The position numbers were made by a program, and so were the translations under genes. From Bradyrhizobium sp. (GTDB lineage: Bacteria > Pseudomonadota > Alphaproteobacteria > Rhizobiales > Xanthobacteraceae), in contig JAFAUV010000053.1 in the NCBI GenBank assembly GCA_019243075.1, positions 1 through 7,879 on the forward strand: a DNA stretch of 7,879 bases, read 5' to 3'. A model generated the notes under the pieces. That model was not told the DNA's origin. It was given only the letters and a program-made list of their open reading frames with translations, and made no database searches. This document shows positions 6,884 to 7,879 of the stretch, one piece after another. Every line of letters begins with the position of its first letter. The stretch's first letter is position 1.

Positions 6884-6906
6884 ATGAATTATGACTCATA
6901 GTTCAT
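6884..6906. promoter_or_regulatory. Candidate TetR-family operator (23-bp palindrome)
   Basis: On the + strand the left arm reads ATGAATTATGA, the centre is a single C at 6895, and the right arm reads TCATAGTTCAT. Ten of eleven arm positions are complementary; the only mismatch is T6889 against G6901. The inner eleven bases, 6890-6900, form a perfect palindrome about the centre. The AT-rich element stands out in a GC-rich region, lies directly before the regulator gene, and overlaps the predicted -10. Size, symmetry and position fit an operator bound by a TetR dimer, presumably the adjacent regulator. Binding is inferred. Confidence 0.7.
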
Positions 6907-6923
6907 ATTTCGGTCGGAGTCAC
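6895..6923 (-). promoter_or_regulatory. Candidate promoter of the regulator-dehydrogenase-monooxygenase unit
   Basis: Read on the minus strand, GTGACT (6918-6923) as -35 and TATGAG (6895-6900) as -10 are separated by 17 bp. Each matches about four of six consensus bases. The -10 lies inside the palindrome, so a bound repressor would block polymerase. Transcription would start near 6888, leaving a short leader with GGAGG ahead of ATG 6864. Confidence 0.4.
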
Positions 6924-6967
6924 CCCCTCCTGTCTGCAATCGGACAATCCAGCCCCGAAATCGCGCA

Positions 6968-7678
6968 CTACATTGCGAGATAGCGCCGACGGATATCCTC
7001 GTTCCCGGCAAGGCCGGCGCTGTCCTGGCGATGCACCACCTTGCCCTTGTCGATGACGAGTGCCTGTTCGGCGATCCGCAGGCAGAAATGCATGTTCTGC
7101 TCCGCGAGCAGGATCGTGGCGCCGTTGGCTCCGAGCTCGCGCAATACCTTGCCGATGGTGGCGACCACGATCGGGGCGAGGCCTTCGCTCGGCTCGTCAA
7201 GCAGCAGGACCAGGGGATTGCCCATCAGAGCCCGCGCGATCACAAGAAGCTGTTGCTCGCCGCCGGACAGGCGGCCCGCCTGGCGCGAGCGGAGGTTGGC
7301 GAGCAGCGGAAACGTCTGCCAGACGCGCGCCAGCGTCCAGTCGCGTCGTCCATCCGGTCCGCTCTTGGCCGCGATCAGCAGGTTGTCCTCGACGCTGTGC
7401 TCCGGAAAAACCTGCCGGTCCTCGGGCACATAGGCGAGGCCGAGCTTGGCGCGCGCATGCGGCGGCGCACGGGTGATGTCGCGGCCGGCGAACAGGATGC
7501 GGCCGGCTTTGGCGGGCACGATTCCAGCCAGCGTCTTCATGGTGGTGCTCTTGCCCGCGCCGTTGCGGCCGAGCAGCGCCAGCGTGCGCTTTTCCTGGAG
7601 CGCGAGATCGACGTCGAACAGGATCTGGCTCGCGCCATAAAACGCGCTGACGCTTTCGGCGCGGAGGAGGTCGCTCAT
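6968..7678 (-). CDS. livF: Branched-chain amino acid-type ABC transporter ATP-binding protein LivF
   Basis: This 236-residue ATPase is one of the two nucleotide-binding subunits of a Liv (HAAT family) importer, acting at the inner face of the cytoplasmic membrane. It shows Walker A GRNGAGKST (37-45), a Q-loop region YVPEDRQVFP (83-92) in the variant form typical of LivF, signature LSGGEQQ (137-143), Walker B LVLLLDEP (156-163) and a LivF-style AEQN switch segment. Length is normal for LivF (about 235). ATG 7678 overlaps the stop of the upstream livG-like gene as ATGA and has GGAGG at 7689-7693. Substrates of this family include branched-chain amino acids but also amides, urea and aromatic acids, so leucine transport is not established. 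Permease and binding-protein genes are not in the window. Confidence 0.93.
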   Translation of the reverse strand: MSDLLRAESVSAFYGASQILFDVDLALQEKRTLALLGRNGAGKSTTMKTLAGIVPAKAGRILFAGRDITRAPPHARAKLGLAYVPEDRQVFPEHSVEDNLLIAAKSGPDGRRDWTLARVWQTFPLLANLRSRQAGRLSGGEQQLLVIARALMGNPLVLLLDEPSEGLAPIVVATIGKVLRELGANGATILLAEQNMHFCLRIAEQALVIDKGKVVHRQDSAGLAGNEDIRRRYLAM

Positions 7679-7879
7679 GCCGCGTGCGCCTCCGTGCCGA
7701 GATAGGCGTCGATGACGGCCTGGTTGTTGCGGATCTCGCTGGCAGTGCCTTCGGCGAGCACGCGGCCGTAGCACAGGACGCGGATGGTGCTCGCGACCTG
7801 GAACACGATGTCCATGTCGTGCTCGATGAAGACCAGCGTGAGCTTCTTCTGCTCCCACAGGCCGCGCACACGCTCGATC
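7675..7879 (-). CDS. livG: Liv-type ABC transporter ATP-binding protein LivG, C-terminal end (5' end outside window)
   Basis: The last 67 complete codons plus the TGA stop (7675-7677) are visible, and the frame is open to the right edge. The sequence contains the H-loop segment FIEHDMDIVF followed by a VLCYGRVLAEGTASEI stretch and an AYLG end, which is how LivG proteins finish. The Walker A, signature and Walker B motifs lie outside the window. The stop overlaps the livF start by four bases, so the two ATPases are translationally coupled, as is common in Liv operons. A GTG at 7869 is internal, not the start. Confidence 0.88.
   Translation of the reverse strand, partial: IERVRGLWEQKKLTLVFIEHDMDIVFQVASTIRVLCYGRVLAEGTASEIRNNQAVIDAYLGTEAHAA
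7689..7693 (-). promoter_or_regulatory. Ribosome binding site of livF
   Basis: GGAGG lies within the last codons of livG, ten bases before the livF ATG at 7678, and supports that start. Confidence 0.6.

Noticed and set aside
6907..6961. Inverted repeat ATTTCGG and CCGAAAT between the livF end and the regulator
   Set aside because: The arms are seven bases but 41 bases apart, with no T-run, so it is neither a convincing terminator nor an operator.

Overview
The window is about 65% GC, densely packed and free of mobile-element signatures. Gene content and protein style point to an alphaproteobacterium of the Rhizobiales. Bradyrhizobium or a relative is my best guess, from the Agrobacterium-type GlgC/GlgA pair, the HAPMO-like Baeyer-Villiger monooxygenase and the Liv-type ABC transporter genes. 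This is inference; no rRNA or other taxonomic marker is present.

Left part, + strand (1-3532): the 3' half of a major facilitator superfamily transporter (2-664), a 139-bp intergenic region with small inverted repeats, then glgC (804-2066) and glgA (2063-3532). The two glg genes overlap by ATGA. They make ADP-glucose from glucose-1-phosphate and ATP, then polymerise it into alpha-1,4-glucan (glycogen). No branching or debranching enzyme lies in the window.

Right part, - strand (7879-3492): a Liv-type ABC module (3' end of livG, then livF, again joined by an ATGA overlap), then a 103-bp gap and a three-gene unit. That unit is a TetR-family regulator (6220-6864), a short-chain dehydrogenase/reductase (5450-6223) and a Baeyer-Villiger-type flavin monooxygenase resembling 4-hydroxyacetophenone monooxygenase (3492-5438). 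The regulator and dehydrogenase overlap by ATGA, and only 11 bp separate the dehydrogenase from the monooxygenase. A near-perfect 23-bp palindrome (6884-6906) covers the predicted -10 element in front of the regulator and is a strong operator candidate. The simplest reading is an autoregulated, ligand-induced catabolic unit: the dehydrogenase oxidises an alcohol to a ketone and the monooxygenase turns the ketone into an ester. The Liv transporter may or may not serve the same pathway.

The two halves meet tail to tail: the ends of glgA and the monooxygenase gene overlap by 41 bp, leaving no room for an intergenic terminator. Nothing here looks like a wholly new system. The points most worth checking are the palindromic operator and the TetR-SDR-BVMO unit it appears to control, followed by the convergent overlap.
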